From Brevundimonas sp. Root1279 (lineage in GTDB: Bacteria; Pseudomonadota; Alphaproteobacteria; Caulobacterales; Caulobacteraceae), in contig NZ_LMEB01000006.1 in NCBI RefSeq assembly GCF_001425945.1, forward strand, positions 310,001 through 374,000: DNA of 64,000 bases. Direction: 5' to 3'. Made by a program: the position numbers and the translations under genes. This document shows positions 16,324 to 24,828 of this stretch, piece after piece. The notes under the pieces were generated by a model that searched no databases, had not been told where the DNA came from, and saw nothing but the letters and a program-made list of their open reading frames with translations. Within the stretch, counting starts at the first letter, position 1, and every line of letters begins with the position of its first letter.

Positions 16324-17120
16324 CCGAGGCGTCCGCCCTCTATCGCGGCGAGGTTCGGCATCATCGCCTGCGGCCGCGCGAACACCGGCTTCGGTACCGC
16401 GTATTCTGGCTTCTGCTCGATCTCGCGGAGATCGACAGGCTGGACCGGCGCCTGCGGCTGTTTTCGCGCAATCGGTTCAACGTGCTGGCCCTCTACGACC
16501 GGGACCACGGCGATCGCTCCGGCGGCGACCTGCGCAGCCATGTCACGGCCTGCCTGGCCCGCGGCGGAGTCGACATCGGCGGGGGCCCGATACGGCTGCT
16601 GACCATGCCGCGGGTGCTCGGCTACGTCTTCAATCCGATCAGCGTCTACTACTGCCACCTGCCGGACGGGGCGCTGGCGGCGATGGTCTATGAGGTCGCC
16701 AACACCTTCGGCGAGCACCACGCCTACGTCATTCCGATCGCGGAGGCCGACCGGGCCAGCGGCCGGATCCGGCAGGGCGCGGCCAAGGCGCTCTACGTCT
16801 CCCCCTTCCTCGGCATGGACATGGACTATCAGTTCAGGGTCCATGCGCCCGGCGGGCGCCTTGACCTGGCCATCCTCGCCGCCGACGACCAAGGGCCGCT
16901 GCTGACCGCCTCGCTGGCGGCCCATCGACGATCGCTGACCGACCGCCAACTGGCGCTCGCAGTCGCCGCCATGCCGTTGCTCACCCTCAAGGTCATCGTC
17001 GCCATCCATTGGGAGGCGCTGAAGCTATGGCTCAAGGGCGTGCGGCTGACCCATCGGCCGCCGCCTGGGCCCGAGGCCGTCACGGTCGGCGGGGCTCCCG
17101 CGACCGACAGGGCGGATTAG
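16320..17120 (+). CDS. DUF1365 domain-containing protein
   Basis: This 266-aa protein shows the DUF1365 core: SALYRGEVRHHRLRP at the start, then FNVLALYDRDHGDRSGG, LGYVFNPISVYYCHL and the C-terminal hydrophobic segment (about 218-245). I chose TTG at 16320, which overlaps the amine oxidase stop (TTGA), because the longer frame upstream only adds sequence lying inside the oxidase gene. It almost certainly works with the oxidase. The usual third partner, a cyclopropane-fatty-acyl-phospholipid synthase-like gene, is absent; a Nudix gene converges instead. Confidence 0.85.
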   Translation: MTEASALYRGEVRHHRLRPREHRLRYRVFWLLLDLAEIDRLDRRLRLFSRNRFNVLALYDRDHGDRSGGDLRSHVTACLARGGVDIGGGPIRLLTMPRVLGYVFNPISVYYCHLPDGALAAMVYEVANTFGEHHAYVIPIAEADRASGRIRQGAAKALYVSPFLGMDMDYQFRVHAPGGRLDLAILAADDQGPLLTASLAAHRRSLTDRQLALAVAAMPLLTLKVIVAIHWEALKLWLKGVRLTHRPPPGPEAVTVGGAPATDRAD

Positions 17121-17135
17121 CTTCGACGCCGGCCC

Positions 17136-17609
17136 TCACCACGCCGGATCGCACGCCTGCCCGCCGAACACCTCCGCCAGCCGCGCCCGGGTCGCGCGGT
17201 GGGTGTCCTCGGGCAGCGCCGCGGGGTCGAACCAGCCGATCTCGGCGATCTCGTTCAGGTGGGTGCGGTCGGTCAGGCTGAAGCGGTCGATGCGGTAGAC
17301 CAGGACGTGGTCGCCGCGGAAATGGCGCTCGCTGGAGTGGATGCTGACCAGGGTCGGGCGGCCCTCGATGAGCAGTCCAGCCTCCTGGCGCATCTCGTCG
17401 GCCAAGGCCTGCTCGGCGGTCTGGCCGCGCTCGACGCCGCCGCCGGGCAGCCACCAGCCGTGCAGATAGGTGTGCTTGACCAGCAGCACCCGGCCCTCGC
17501 CGTCGACGGCGATCCCGCGCACGCCCAGGGTCATGCCCCGGCTGATCCGCACATAGGTGAAGAACAGGGGCCGGATCAGGGGCTCGATGCGGGCGCGCCA
17601 GGTGGTCAT
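17136..17609 (-). CDS. NUDIX hydrolase with a degenerate Nudix box
   Basis: This 157-aa cytoplasmic protein has the Nudix fold signature around residues 56-80 (LPGGGVERGQTAEQALADEM). Against the consensus Gx5Ex7REUxEExGU it reads Q63 for Glu, D71 for Arg and Q75 for one of the metal-binding Glu residues; E72, E76 and G78 remain. The start at 17609 is preferred because the frame upstream to 17678 is basic and unconvincing. Catalytic activity is possible but not assured. It converges with the DUF1365 gene and is divergent from the small membrane gene at 17689. Confidence 0.78.
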   Translation of the reverse strand: MTTWRARIEPLIRPLFFTYVRISRGMTLGVRGIAVDGEGRVLLVKHTYLHGWWLPGGGVERGQTAEQALADEMRQEAGLLIEGRPTLVSIHSSERHFRGDHVLVYRIDRFSLTDRTHLNEIAEIGWFDPAALPEDTHRATRARLAEVFGGQACDPAW

Positions 17610-17688
17610 GGGATGAACGATAGGGCCTGCCGCCCGCTTGAACAGCCGCGCCCGCCGCTTTATCAGCGGGCGCAACAAGGAGCATTCG

Positions 17689-17769
17689 ATGCTGGCCCTC
17701 TACATCATCCTCGGTTTCGTCGCCGTCCTCGGCCTGATCAACTACCTCGAGTTCGGCCGGGTTGACTGA
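17689..17769 (+). CDS. 26-residue hydrophobic small membrane protein
   Basis: This very short frame encodes one transmembrane helix, MLALYIILGFVAVLGLINYL, followed by a short polar tail (EFGRVD). An AAGGAG Shine-Dalgarno lies 8 nt before the ATG, and the stop overlaps the next gene's TTG start by 8 nt. The promoter region is the gap from the divergent Nudix gene. The good ribosome-binding site, clean hydrophobicity and coupling to the reductase gene suggest a real leader-like or regulatory membrane peptide. There is no known function. Confidence 0.55.
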   Translation: MLALYIILGFVAVLGLINYLEFGRVD

Positions 17770-18520
17770 GTCCATCCGTCGCGGAGCCGCGCTGGTCACC
17801 GGCGGCGGCAAGCGCATCGGCCGGTCGATCGTCCTTGAGCTGGCGCGGGCCGGCTTCGACGTCGTCATCCATCACCGTGAGTCCGCCGCCGAGGCCGAGG
17901 CCGTGGCGGAGCAGGCGCGCGCGCTGGGCGTTCGCGCCGCGACCGTGGCCGCCGACCTGTCCGACGAGGGCGAGGTGCGCGGCCTGATCCCGGCCGCCGT
18001 CCTGGCCATCGGCGGGCCGCTGGCCGTGCTGGTCAACAACGCCTCGGTGTTCGAGGACGACCGCGTCGGCGGTCTCGGCCGTCACACCTGGGACGCCCAC
18101 ATCGAGACCAATCTGCGCGCGCCGATCGTGCTGGCCGAAGACTTCGCGGCCCAGGCGCCGGACGGCTCGTCGATCGTCAACCTGCTGGACCAGCGGGTCC
18201 TCAAGCCCGATCCGCGCTTCGTCTCCTACGCCCTGTCGCGCAACGGCCTGTGGTGGGCGACGCGCACCCTGGCCCAGGCCCTGGCGCCGCGCATCCGGGT
18301 GAACGGCGTCGGCCCCGGTCCCACCCTGCCCTCGACCCACCAGACCCAGGCCGATTTCGACGCCGAGGCGCGCAACACCCTGCTGGCCCGGCCCGGCAGC
18401 CCGCAGGCGGTCGCAGGGGCGGTGCGCTGGCTGATCGACGCCGAACTGGTGACCGGCCAGATGATCGCCGTCGACGGCGGCCAGCACCTGGCCTGGAAGA
18501 CCCCGGACATCGTGGAGTAA
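17762..18520 (+). CDS. SDR-family pteridine reductase-like protein (FolM/PTR1 type)
   Basis: This 252-aa short-chain dehydrogenase has the NADPH motif TGGGKRIG (13-20) with the KR pair seen in pteridine reductases, and NNAS (92-95). The catalytic Asp143 and Tyr156 are 13 residues apart as in PTR1 (Asp181/Tyr194). The position four after the Tyr is Arg160, where Lys is expected. folB starts 3 nt after the stop, which supports a role in dihydromonapterin or folate metabolism. The start is TTG at 17762, inside the upstream 26-aa gene. Confidence 0.8.
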   Translation: MTESIRRGAALVTGGGKRIGRSIVLELARAGFDVVIHHRESAAEAEAVAEQARALGVRAATVAADLSDEGEVRGLIPAAVLAIGGPLAVLVNNASVFEDDRVGGLGRHTWDAHIETNLRAPIVLAEDFAAQAPDGSSIVNLLDQRVLKPDPRFVSYALSRNGLWWATRTLAQALAPRIRVNGVGPGPTLPSTHQTQADFDAEARNTLLARPGSPQAVAGAVRWLIDAELVTGQMIAVDGGQHLAWKTPDIVE

Positions 18521-18523
18521 GTC

Positions 18524-18919
18524 GTGGTCTCGTCCTCCCCCCTGCCCTTCCCGTCCAGCGAAGCGCCCCGTCGCGAAGGCCTGACCGTGTTCGTACGCGG
18601 GCTCGACGTGCACGCCGGCATCGGCGTCTACGACCATGAGCACGGCCGCCGGCAGCAGCTGGTCATCGACGCGACCCTGGAGCTGGAGCCGGCGCCGGTC
18701 GAGCGGCTGGCCGACACCATCAACTATGAGACGGTGGGCGAGGCCGCTCGGGCCATCGCCGACGAGGGCCATGTCGGCCTGGTCGAAACCTTCGCCGAAC
18801 GCCTGGCCCTGGCCCTGCTGGCCGACCCGCGGGTGCGTCGGTGCACGGTGCGGATCGAGAAGCCGGGCGCCCTGGGCGACGCCGCCGCCGCCGGCTGCGA
18901 GATCGTACTCGCGCGCTGA
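18524..18919 (+). CDS. folB: Dihydroneopterin aldolase
   Basis: FolB splits dihydroneopterin to 6-hydroxymethyl-dihydropterin and glycolaldehyde in folate synthesis. The 131-aa frame carries GLDVHAGIGVYDHE (catalytic Glu39) and the IEKPGAL motif with Lys113, plus the substrate-binding NYETV segment near residue 67. It starts at GTG 18524, 3 nt after the pteridine reductase-like gene, so the two are a folate/pterin pair. The N-terminal 18 residues are poorly conserved, so a later start cannot be excluded. Confidence 0.88.
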   Translation: MVSSSPLPFPSSEAPRREGLTVFVRGLDVHAGIGVYDHEHGRRQQLVIDATLELEPAPVERLADTINYETVGEAARAIADEGHVGLVETFAERLALALLADPRVRRCTVRIEKPGALGDAAAAGCEIVLAR

Positions 18920-18983
18920 GCCGTTCCCGGTTGCACGCCCGCCGCCGGGCCGTCATTCTGATCCCGGACTCGAAGGACCCCCG

Positions 18984-19643
18984 ATGGCCGAACACGGCGA
19001 TCCCCATGCGCCCGACGATCTCGACGACCTGATCGGCTTCGCCACCCCGGCGTCGCTGCAAGGCCGTACGCGCGCGCCCGAACCGGCTCCGGCCGCCCCC
19101 GAGATCGCCCGTGCGGATGCCCGGGACGAGCGCGAGCCCGACCTGTTCGACCAGCGCCCGGCGGCCGCCCCGGCGATGACCCGCCCCGAATCGGAGCTCG
19201 TCAACGATCCCCGGCCGCGCCCGGTCGAAGCGGGATCGATCGTCGAACCTTCGGCGGCCTTCCGCGACCGGCCGCCGCGCCGCGCCGAGTCCAAGCTTAT
19301 CACCGGAGGCGGCATGAGCCTGTACGCTGTCTACGCCCTGATCCTGTTCGCCGTGCCGACCCTGGGGGTCTCGGCGGTGATCGGCCTGCTGGCCGTGACC
19401 GGCCGCGACGGTCCAGAGGATCCGGCGGCGCAATCGCACTTCATCTACCAGCAGCGGACGCTGTGGACCGCGGCCGTCGCAGCGGCGGCGGGCGTCATCC
19501 TGCTGGCCGCGCCGTTCGCGCTCGGCGTGCCGGTCCTGTTCGCCGCCGCCCTGTGGACCCTTGCGCGCGGCGCCGCCGGCGTCTGGGCCCTGCAACAGGG
19601 CAAGGCGATCAAGGATCCGCGCGGCTGGTGGATCCAATACTGA
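18984..19643 (+). CDS. Membrane protein with disordered acidic N-terminus, DUF4870-like C-terminus
   Basis: This 219-aa protein begins at the ATG at 18984. Residues 1-110 are hydrophilic and Pro/Ala/Asp/Arg-rich, probably disordered and cytoplasmic. Then come about three hydrophobic segments (113-138, 160-178, 180-200). The block SHFIYQQRTLW, with its His-Gln-Trp spacing, resembles the start of the DUF4870 core, which the next gene also has (RQHIEAQISLFW). It sits 10 nt before that gene, so the two are probably a co-transcribed paralogous pair. Function unknown. Confidence 0.72.
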   Translation: MAEHGDPHAPDDLDDLIGFATPASLQGRTRAPEPAPAAPEIARADARDEREPDLFDQRPAAAPAMTRPESELVNDPRPRPVEAGSIVEPSAAFRDRPPRRAESKLITGGGMSLYAVYALILFAVPTLGVSAVIGLLAVTGRDGPEDPAAQSHFIYQQRTLWTAAVAAAAGVILLAAPFALGVPVLFAAALWTLARGAAGVWALQQGKAIKDPRGWWIQY

Positions 19644-19653
19644 GGAGATCGAG

Positions 19654-20049
19654 ATGACCGAGACCGCCCCCGAAGACCGCCGCGAGCCCAAATTCGCCGC
19701 CGGCCATGAAGAAGAAGGCAAGGTCGCCGCGGTCATCGCCTGGGCGCTCTACATCCTGTCCCTGCCTAGCGCGAACCTGCTGGTGCTGGTCGGGCTGATC
19801 GTCGCCTACGCAGGAAAGGGCGCCGCCACCGGCCTCCCGCGTCAGCACATCGAGGCGCAGATCAGCCTGTTCTGGTCGGTGTTCTGGTGGACGATCGGCC
19901 TGTGGATCGTGGCCATCGGCAGCTTCATCTCGATCATCCTGATCCCGCTCGGCTTCCTCTGCCTGTTCGCCCTCTTCCTGCTGACCGTCTGGTTCACCGT
20001 GAAGAGCGTCCTGGGCCTGCTCAATCTGCTCGGCGGCCGGGCCCCCTGA
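19654..20049 (+). CDS. DUF4870-like small membrane protein
   Basis: This 131-aa protein has a charged N-terminus of about 22 residues and three to four transmembrane segments. The GKVAAVIAWALYILSL and RQHIEAQISLFWSVF blocks match the DUF4870 pattern. GAGGAGATCGAG precedes the ATG. It is paired with the longer relative immediately upstream. No biochemical role is established for the family. Confidence 0.8.
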   Translation: MTETAPEDRREPKFAAGHEEEGKVAAVIAWALYILSLPSANLLVLVGLIVAYAGKGAATGLPRQHIEAQISLFWSVFWWTIGLWIVAIGSFISIILIPLGFLCLFALFLLTVWFTVKSVLGLLNLLGGRAP

Positions 20050-20100
20050 TGCGCCGCGGCGACACGGTCAGACCAAATCTGACCTCACGCTGACCGGCGA

Positions 20101-20125
20101 GGAACAACCCGGGGTCGAAGGGGTT
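20101..20125 (+). promoter_or_regulatory. EcfG/SigT-like general-stress promoter
   Basis: GGAAC (20101-20105), a 16-nt spacer and GGTT (20122-20125) lie about 40 nt before the GNAT gene at 20164. The known alphaproteobacterial EcfG consensus is GGAAC-N16/17-CGTT, so only the first -10 base differs. Two further sites of the same form are in this window. Confidence 0.55.
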
Positions 20126-20163
20126 GGCGTAATGTCCGCCAACCGACACTTCACAGTAGCATC

Positions 20164-20451
20164 ATGACCGACCTCCGCGACGTCATCGCCCGCCAGCGTT
20201 TCGAACAAGGGTTCACCGACGAGGAGGGCCAGACGCGCACCGTCTGGGCCGACTATGCGGTTCAGGGCGACGCTCGAATCATCCTGCACGTGGAAGCCGA
20301 ACCTTCACTGCGCGGAACGGGCGCGGCGGCGAGCTTCATGCAGGCCCTGGCGGAGCATGCGCGGGCCGAGCGGCTGAAGCTGGTCCCGCGCTGCAGCTAT
20401 GCGGTGGCCTGGCTGAAGCGTCACAACGAATTTCGCGACGTGGCCGCCTGA
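20164..20451 (+). CDS. Small GNAT-like N-acetyltransferase (YidJ-type)
   Basis: This 95-aa protein matches the minimal acetyltransferase group: EAEPSLRGTGAAASFMQAL supplies the acetyl-CoA loop (R/Q-x-x-G-x-A/G), and LVPRCSYAVAWLKRH near residues 73-87 is the conserved C-terminal motif. It lacks the N-terminal strands of full GNATs, as is normal for this subfamily. It is cytoplasmic with unknown substrate. The EcfG-like promoter upstream suggests general-stress induction. Confidence 0.82.
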   Translation: MTDLRDVIARQRFEQGFTDEEGQTRTVWADYAVQGDARIILHVEAEPSLRGTGAAASFMQALAEHARAERLKLVPRCSYAVAWLKRHNEFRDVAA

Positions 20452-20484
20452 CACTAGCGCTCGGCGGCGTCTCCGTGGTGAGTT

Positions 20485-20501
20485 GCACCCCTCGGGGGTG
20501 C
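20485..20501 (+). promoter_or_regulatory. RBS-sequestering hairpin before the YbjN-like gene
   Basis: GCACCCC (20485-20491), a TCG loop and GGGGTGC (20495-20501) form a perfect 7-bp stem that ends 2 nt before the ATG at 20504. The only Shine-Dalgarno-like G-run is inside the stem. Translation may be inhibited unless the stem is opened. This is inference from sequence complementarity. Confidence 0.5.
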
Positions 20502-20503
20502 TT

Positions 20504-21028
20504 ATGTCCAATCTGTTCAAATCCATCGCAATCGCGGCTGTCGTCCTGCTCGCGCCCGGCGTCGCCGCGGCCCAGACCTGGACCGAGTTCACCGAGACCC
20601 AGGGCCGCGCGCTGGTCGACGTCGAGAACGGCGTGGTCAACGAGGTCAGCTACGACAATGACGGCCTGCAGCTGTGGGTCACCTTCGACGACTGGATGCA
20701 GGTCGTACTGATCGGCACGGACTGCGAGGGCGAAGGCGCCAAGCAGAAGTGCAAGTCGCTGGGCGTCAACGGCCTGTTCGAGGTCGATGACGTGGTCCAC
20801 TCGCGGGAGCTGGAGAGCCGGCTGTCCTATCAGTACGTGGCCGATGCGGTGGAGGGCGACGACTATGTCATTCACCGCCAGATCGAGCTGGAGGGCGGCG
20901 CTTCCTTGGCCAACATCCGGGCGCAGCTGACCGGCTTCATCATCGTCGGCGAGAAGGTCTACCAGGACATCTGGCCGTCGAAGGACAGCCCGACCGCCGC
21001 GCCGCCCGCGCCGTCGAAGAGCCGCTAG
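20504..21028 (+). CDS. Exported YbjN-like domain protein
   Basis: This 174-aa protein has a signal peptide ending GVAAA-QTW (about residue 23). The mature part resembles the YbjN/sensory-transduction regulator fold: VSYDNDGLQLWVTFDDWMQVVLIG, then a long helix and KVYQDIW near the end. Two Cys in TDCEGEGAKQKC could form a periplasmic disulfide. The ATG at 20504 is chosen over an in-frame TTG at 20483 because it starts the signal peptide. It converges with the SDR gene, 1 nt away. The role is unknown. Confidence 0.68.
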   Translation: MSNLFKSIAIAAVVLLAPGVAAAQTWTEFTETQGRALVDVENGVVNEVSYDNDGLQLWVTFDDWMQVVLIGTDCEGEGAKQKCKSLGVNGLFEVDDVVHSRELESRLSYQYVADAVEGDDYVIHRQIELEGGASLANIRAQLTGFIIVGEKVYQDIWPSKDSPTAAPPAPSKSR

Positions 21029-21029
21029 G

Positions 21030-22031
21030 TCAGCCGCCGCCGTAGCCGCCGATGATCGGCAGCACCTCGCCGGTGATGTAGCTGGAGCACTGGGGCGAGG
21101 CGAGGAAGACGAAGGCCGGCGCAATCTCCTCGGGCTGGGCCGGACGTTTCATCACCGTCTGCGAGCCGAATTTGGACGTCGCCTCGGCGTCCTTGTCGGC
21201 GGGATTGAGCGGGGTCCAGACCGGGCCGGGCGCCACGACGTTCACGCGGATGCCGCGTGGGGCCAGGTGCGTGCCCAGCGAGCGGGCGAAGGCGTGGATG
21301 CCGCCCTTGGTCAGCGAATAGTCGAGCAGGTTCTCATTGCCCATGATGCCGGTGACCGAGCCGGTCATGACGATCGATCCGCCCGCCTTCAGGTGGGGCA
21401 CGGCCGCCTTCACCAGGTTGAAGTAGCCGTAGAGGTTGGTCTTCAGCGTGCGATCGAAATGCTCGAGGGTCAGGTCCTCCAACGCCTCGACATGCTCCTG
21501 GAAGGCGGCGTTGGGCACCACCACATCGAGCCGGCCGAACGCGTCCAGCGTCGCCTTGACCGCCGCCTCCGAGAAGGTCGGGTCGGCGACGTCGCCTTTG
21601 AAGATGATCGCCTTGCGCCCTTCGGCCTCGACAGCCGCCTTCGTCGCTTCGGCGTCCTTCTCCTCGTCGAGATGGCAGATCGCGACGTCACAGCCTTCGC
21701 GGGCGAACAGCACGGCGACGGCGCGACCGATGCCGCTGTCGCCGCCGGTGACGATCGCCGCCATTCCGTCCAGCTTCCCCGAGCCCTTCCAGAAGGGGGC
21801 GTCGTACATCGGCGCGGGGTCCAGCGCCGCCTCATCGCCGGGCTTCCTCTGGTGTTGCTTGGGGAAGGGCGGTTCGGGGTATTTGCGGGCCCCGGCCTGG
21901 ACCGCGCCCCCATCCTTTTCGCCTTCGTGCTTGTCGCCCCCGCCCTTGGAGTCCTTGGCGTCGATACCAGCCTGAATCTTCCGCTCCTGATCGGCGATCT
22001 TCTCGGCGCGGTCTTCGAAACGGTCGTCCAT
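21030..22031 (-). CDS. Stress-type SDR oxidoreductase (YghA/YdaD family)
   Basis: This 333-aa protein has a hydrophilic, lysine-rich leader of about 90 residues before the SDR core, a form common among general-stress SDRs. The NAD(P) motif is TGGDSGIG (about 95-102); the active site shows SIVMTGSVTG and DYSLTKGG (Tyr and Lys present). The structural NNAG motif reads PNAA. I chose the ATG at 22031 (MDDRFEDRAEK); the longer frame runs into the divergent gene. A GGAAC element on the minus strand (22087-22083) lies upstream, but its -10 match is weak. The substrate is unknown. Confidence 0.88.
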   Translation of the reverse strand: MDDRFEDRAEKIADQERKIQAGIDAKDSKGGGDKHEGEKDGGAVQAGARKYPEPPFPKQHQRKPGDEAALDPAPMYDAPFWKGSGKLDGMAAIVTGGDSGIGRAVAVLFAREGCDVAICHLDEEKDAEATKAAVEAEGRKAIIFKGDVADPTFSEAAVKATLDAFGRLDVVVPNAAFQEHVEALEDLTLEHFDRTLKTNLYGYFNLVKAAVPHLKAGGSIVMTGSVTGIMGNENLLDYSLTKGGIHAFARSLGTHLAPRGIRVNVVAPGPVWTPLNPADKDAEATSKFGSQTVMKRPAQPEEIAPAFVFLASPQCSSYITGEVLPIIGGYGGG

Positions 22032-22121
22032 GGTCAGCTCCTCAAGGTCGGGGAGTGCTGAAAGCCGATGGAGCGGACCGGTGTTCCGCGCATTATCGCC
22101 ACGCTGATTCAGGAGGGAGCC

Positions 22122-22748
22122 ATGCCCGAGGTCGATCTGGAGTCCCTCAAGGCGGCGGCCGGGCCGCTGCAGATGTGGGTGCTGCCCGCCCTGTTGGGCC
22201 TGGGCCTGGCCTCGGCGACGGGGCTGCGCACCTTCCTGCCGCTGCTGATGCTGGCCCTGGCGGCGCGGTTCGAGATGTTCGGCGTGCGGCTGATCGAGCA
22301 GATGGACTGGATCGTCTCCTGGCCGGCCATCGCGGCCTTGGGCGTGGCGACGGTGGTGGAGTTCGCCGGCGACAAGATCCCGGCGGTGGACCACGCCCTG
22401 AACGCAGCCGGCTATGTGACGCGACCGTTGGCCGGGGCGGTGGCGGCGGGAAGCGTGTTCTGGGCGGTCGACCCGACGATGGCGGCGGTGGCCGGGCTGA
22501 TTGTCGGCGCGCCGGCGGCCCTGGCCTTCAATGCGGCCCAGACGGGCGTGCGGGTCGGCTCTACGGCGACCACGGGCGGACTGGGCAATCCGGTGGTGTC
22601 CTTCATCGAGGACGTGCTGGCCTTCGTGACCGTTCTGATCGCCTTCCTGGCGCCAATCCTGATCCCGATCGCCCTGGTGCTTCTGGCCATCGTGGTCTTC
22701 CGCCTGGCCAAACGCCTTCGCACCGGGCGCGAGACGCGGCCCGCCTAG
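22122..22748 (+). CDS. DUF4126 family membrane protein
   Basis: This 208-aa integral membrane protein shows the DUF4126 pattern: LGLGLASATGLRTFLPLL in helix one, GDKIPAVDHALN in the first cytoplasmic loop, and STATTGGLGNPVVSFIED near residue 150. Five or six hydrophobic helices are visible. AGGAGGGAGC is a strong ribosome-binding site 1 nt before the ATG at 22122, so I reject the longer frame from 22068. Function is unknown. It is divergent from the stress SDR. Confidence 0.85.
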   Translation: MPEVDLESLKAAAGPLQMWVLPALLGLGLASATGLRTFLPLLMLALAARFEMFGVRLIEQMDWIVSWPAIAALGVATVVEFAGDKIPAVDHALNAAGYVTRPLAGAVAAGSVFWAVDPTMAAVAGLIVGAPAALAFNAAQTGVRVGSTATTGGLGNPVVSFIEDVLAFVTVLIAFLAPILIPIALVLLAIVVFRLAKRLRTGRETRPA

Positions 22749-22756
22749 TCTTCGGC

Positions 22757-22778
22757 GTCCGGCCAGCCCCGGCCGGAC
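22757..22778. terminator. Bidirectional GC hairpin between convergent genes
   Basis: GTCCGGCC (22757-22764) and GGCCGGAC (22771-22778) form a perfect 8-bp stem with an AGCCCC loop, between the stop of the DUF4126 gene and the stop of the minus-strand gene at 22798. There is no U-run on either side, so it may stabilise 3' ends rather than terminate on its own. Confidence 0.5.
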
Positions 22779-22797
22779 GGGATCGCCTCCGCCCCTG

Positions 22798-23109
22798 TCA
22801 GAGCGTGCGGTTGACGATGACCTTCAGCGTCTCGGACTTGGCCGGCAGGTCCGAGGCGAGACGACCGGCGATCTCCCGGGCGCCGATCGGATAGGCGTCG
22901 CCCCCATCGGCGATCTCCTTGGCCAGGCGGGCGGCCTCGAGCAGAACGCGCTCAAGCGCCTCGACCTGTTCGACGGCCAGGGCGCGGGCTTCCATCTGCA
23001 AGCGACGGACCCGATCGGCGGTGGTTTCCGGGGTACGCATCAGATCGTAGACCTCCGCGTCGGTCGACACGATGCGCAGTCCGGGCTGGGCGGGTGGACG
23101 TTTAGGCAT
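22798..23109 (-). CDS. Conserved hypothetical protein, helical
   Basis: This 103-aa protein has a short N-terminal strand region (LRIVSTDAEVYDLM) followed by a long amphipathic helix (about 30-75, Ala/Leu/Glu/Arg-rich, coiled-coil-like) and a final segment, SETLKVIVNRTL. GGAGGAGAGC is a strong Shine-Dalgarno before the ATG at 23109. There is no signal peptide or membrane segment. I do not recognise a characterised family. The 187 nt between it and dusA hold nothing I can support. Confidence 0.68.
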   Translation of the reverse strand: MPKRPPAQPGLRIVSTDAEVYDLMRTPETTADRVRRLQMEARALAVEQVEALERVLLEAARLAKEIADGGDAYPIGAREIAGRLASDLPAKSETLKVIVNRTL

Positions 23110-23296
23110 GACAAGCTCTCCTCCACCTGAGCCAATGCAAGGTCCGCGCCCCGCGTTCCCGTCCCGAACCCGGGTTTTGCGACTAATGCCGCGCTGTGGC
23201 GCCGTCGCCTCAGGGGGAACCCTGTCAGGTGGCTACTTGCCATTGTATCAAAACGGGAATTCTCGCCCAACGAGTCGCGATTTCGGGCCCATTCCG

Positions 23297-24340
<1,044 letters not shown>

Positions 24341-24462
24341 GGACGGGCCGGAGCGGTGATCGAAGGCTGGGCCTCATACGCGAAACCGGCCGGGAAGGCG
24401 AACTCGGGGCTTGAGCGAGCGGCGCAAGCCGCTGAAGCTGCGGGGCGAACAGGAGACGCCGG

Positions 24463-24764
24463 ATGTCGAACTGCGGCCATGGGACCACCGTGAACCGGGT
24501 CACGCCCGGCTCGAAGGGCTGCCAGGAATGCCTGGAGACGGGCGGCTGGTGGGTGCATCTGCGGCTCTGCCGGAGTTGCGGCCACGTCGGCTGCTGCGAC
24601 GACTCGCCCAGCCGCCACGCGACGGCGCACTTCCGGGCGACGCACCACCCGATCATCGAGGGCTACGATCCGCCCGAGGGTTGGGGCTGGTGCTTTGTCG
24701 ACGAGGAATTCGTCGATCTGCCCGACAGACGCCGCAACTGGGGCCGATCCCGCGCTTCGTCTGA
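24463..24764 (+). CDS. UBP-type zinc-finger protein, frameshifted near its C-terminus
   Basis: A UBP/ZnF-ubiquitin-like finger of about 95 residues starts at ATG 24463 after AGGAGACGCC. The Cys/His set is clear: NCGH, GCQECLETG, CRSCGHVGCCDDSPSRHATAHF, HHPII, then GWGWCFVDEEFVDLPD. Family members usually end soon after this with a short PxPxPR-like tail. Such a tail (TPQLGPIPRFV, stop at 24764) is present in the next frame, so one base appears to be missing near 24728. As written, frame one reads on through the DUF4142 gene to 25407, giving an apparent 314-aa fusion. Bacterial UBP fingers are of unknown function. Confidence 0.7.
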
Positions 24765-24775
24765 GCTCGCCCGGG

Positions 24776-24801
24776 GGAACCGCGGCCTGCACCGCTCGGT
24801 T
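24776..24801 (+). promoter_or_regulatory. EcfG/SigT-like promoter of the DUF4142 lipoprotein gene
   Basis: GGAAC (24776-24780), a 17-nt spacer and GGTT (24798-24801) lie 27 nt before the ATG at 24829. This fits the GGAAC-N16/17-CGTT consensus except for one base. It supports the DUF4142 gene having its own transcript and start despite the read-through frame from the UBP gene. Confidence 0.55.
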
Positions 24802-24828
24802 TCCCGTCCTCAATACGGAGGACCCCCG

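Noticed and set aside
22083..22087. EcfG-like promoter for the stress SDR on the minus strand
   Set aside because: GGAAC is present, but no SGTT lies at 16-17 nt (the sequence is GGCT/GCTT), so it is too weak to list as a site.
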